Shown here piece after piece: positions 63,640-64,000 of a stretch of 64,000 nt of DNA. Both the position numbers and the translations under genes were made by a program. Position 1 is the stretch's first letter. Each line of letters opens with the position of its first letter. Below the pieces are notes generated by a model, which had not been told where the DNA came from, did no database searches, and was given only the letters and a program-made list of their open reading frames with translations. The stretch comes from Stenogyne calaminthoides (taxonomy: Eukaryota; Streptophyta; Magnoliopsida; Lamiales; Lamiaceae), in the NCBI GenBank assembly GCA_037126765.1, contig JBBCBC010000019.1, positions 27,550,222 through 27,614,221 on the forward strand, in the 5' to 3' direction.

Positions 63640-64000
63640 GCCAAACAACGGAAGGCTATCAGTCGGAGACTCGGAGGTTGCGAATATTTACTTTATTTAT
63701 TTATTTATGTCTTAACCCTCGGCTAATTTTTTTTTCCTTTTTTTCTTTAAAAAAAAAGGATAAATTCTCTTGTGCACAATCTGCATCAATTTTGATTGTG
63801 CAATTAGATTTCAATTAAATTTTTATTTTTTTTAAATTTTTTTTCCAGTTCGCCTTTTTTTTTTACCGACCGAACCCGACCCGAGTGGTTCATGCAAGCA
63901 ATTATAGGAGAAAATAATGGAAACAACGAATTAAGGAACAAACAATTTGTTACTCCAAATTCGAGAATGACTACATCCGGGGCACTACTAAGCCGGAGAG
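63640..64000. other. Upstream flank of ATP synthase d and a truncated repeat
   Basis: The promoter side of the minus-strand gene. From about 63765 a cttgtgcacaatctgcatca element begins (same family as 58574-58813) and is cut by the window end. No gene is seen. Confidence 0.45.

Overview
This is plant nuclear DNA. The genes have many small introns and the long intergenic stretches are AT-rich and packed with small DNA transposons. The gene set (SIZ1, an EF-1alpha gene with a 5'UTR intron, an At2g28490-type vicilin) points to a eudicot. An asterid, possibly Lamiales, is my guess from the repeat style and is inference only. All gene models below were built by hand from splice sites, reading phase and recalled family sequences. 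No database search was run.

Layout: 1-4.8 kb is repeat-rich and without a gene. 4.93-9.23 kb (+) is a TMEM209 / cytochrome b561 N-terminal-like membrane protein. 10.6-21.8 kb (-) is the SUMO E3 ligase SIZ1, 16 coding exons, tail-to-tail with TMEM209 and with MITEs in its introns. 22.3-31.8 kb is accessory sequence: a B3-like gene broken by one stop codon, two Mutator-like elements (one nested with a hAT MITE), microsatellites and one unrecognised small ORF. 31.9-32.3 kb (-) is a small two-exon conserved protein with a third Mutator-like element behind it. 35.6-38.0 kb (-) is an unusual fusion of a cystatin-like domain and a degenerate RRM. 38-43.6 kb is repeats: a satellite-like array of alternating units and a decayed Helitron helicase.

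44.4-45.9 kb (+) is EF-1alpha with one base missing near its 3' end. 46.8-49.5 kb (-) is a vicilin-like seed storage protein. 51.2-55.6 kb (-) is an alpha/beta hydrolase whose nucleophile elbow has alanine in place of serine. 60.1-63.6 kb (-) is subunit d of the mitochondrial ATP synthase. The genes are functionally unrelated neighbours (membrane protein, SUMO ligation, translation, seed storage, hydrolase, respiration). There is no operon or biosynthetic cluster.

The most noteworthy points are: the cystatin-RRM fusion; three GC-AG introns in three unrelated genes, one of them 78 nt, in frame and free of stops; the hydrolase with a Ser-to-Ala nucleophile; the single-lesion B3 and EF-1alpha genes; and a set of transposons with intact target-site duplications, one with its insertion junction tandemly duplicated afterwards.
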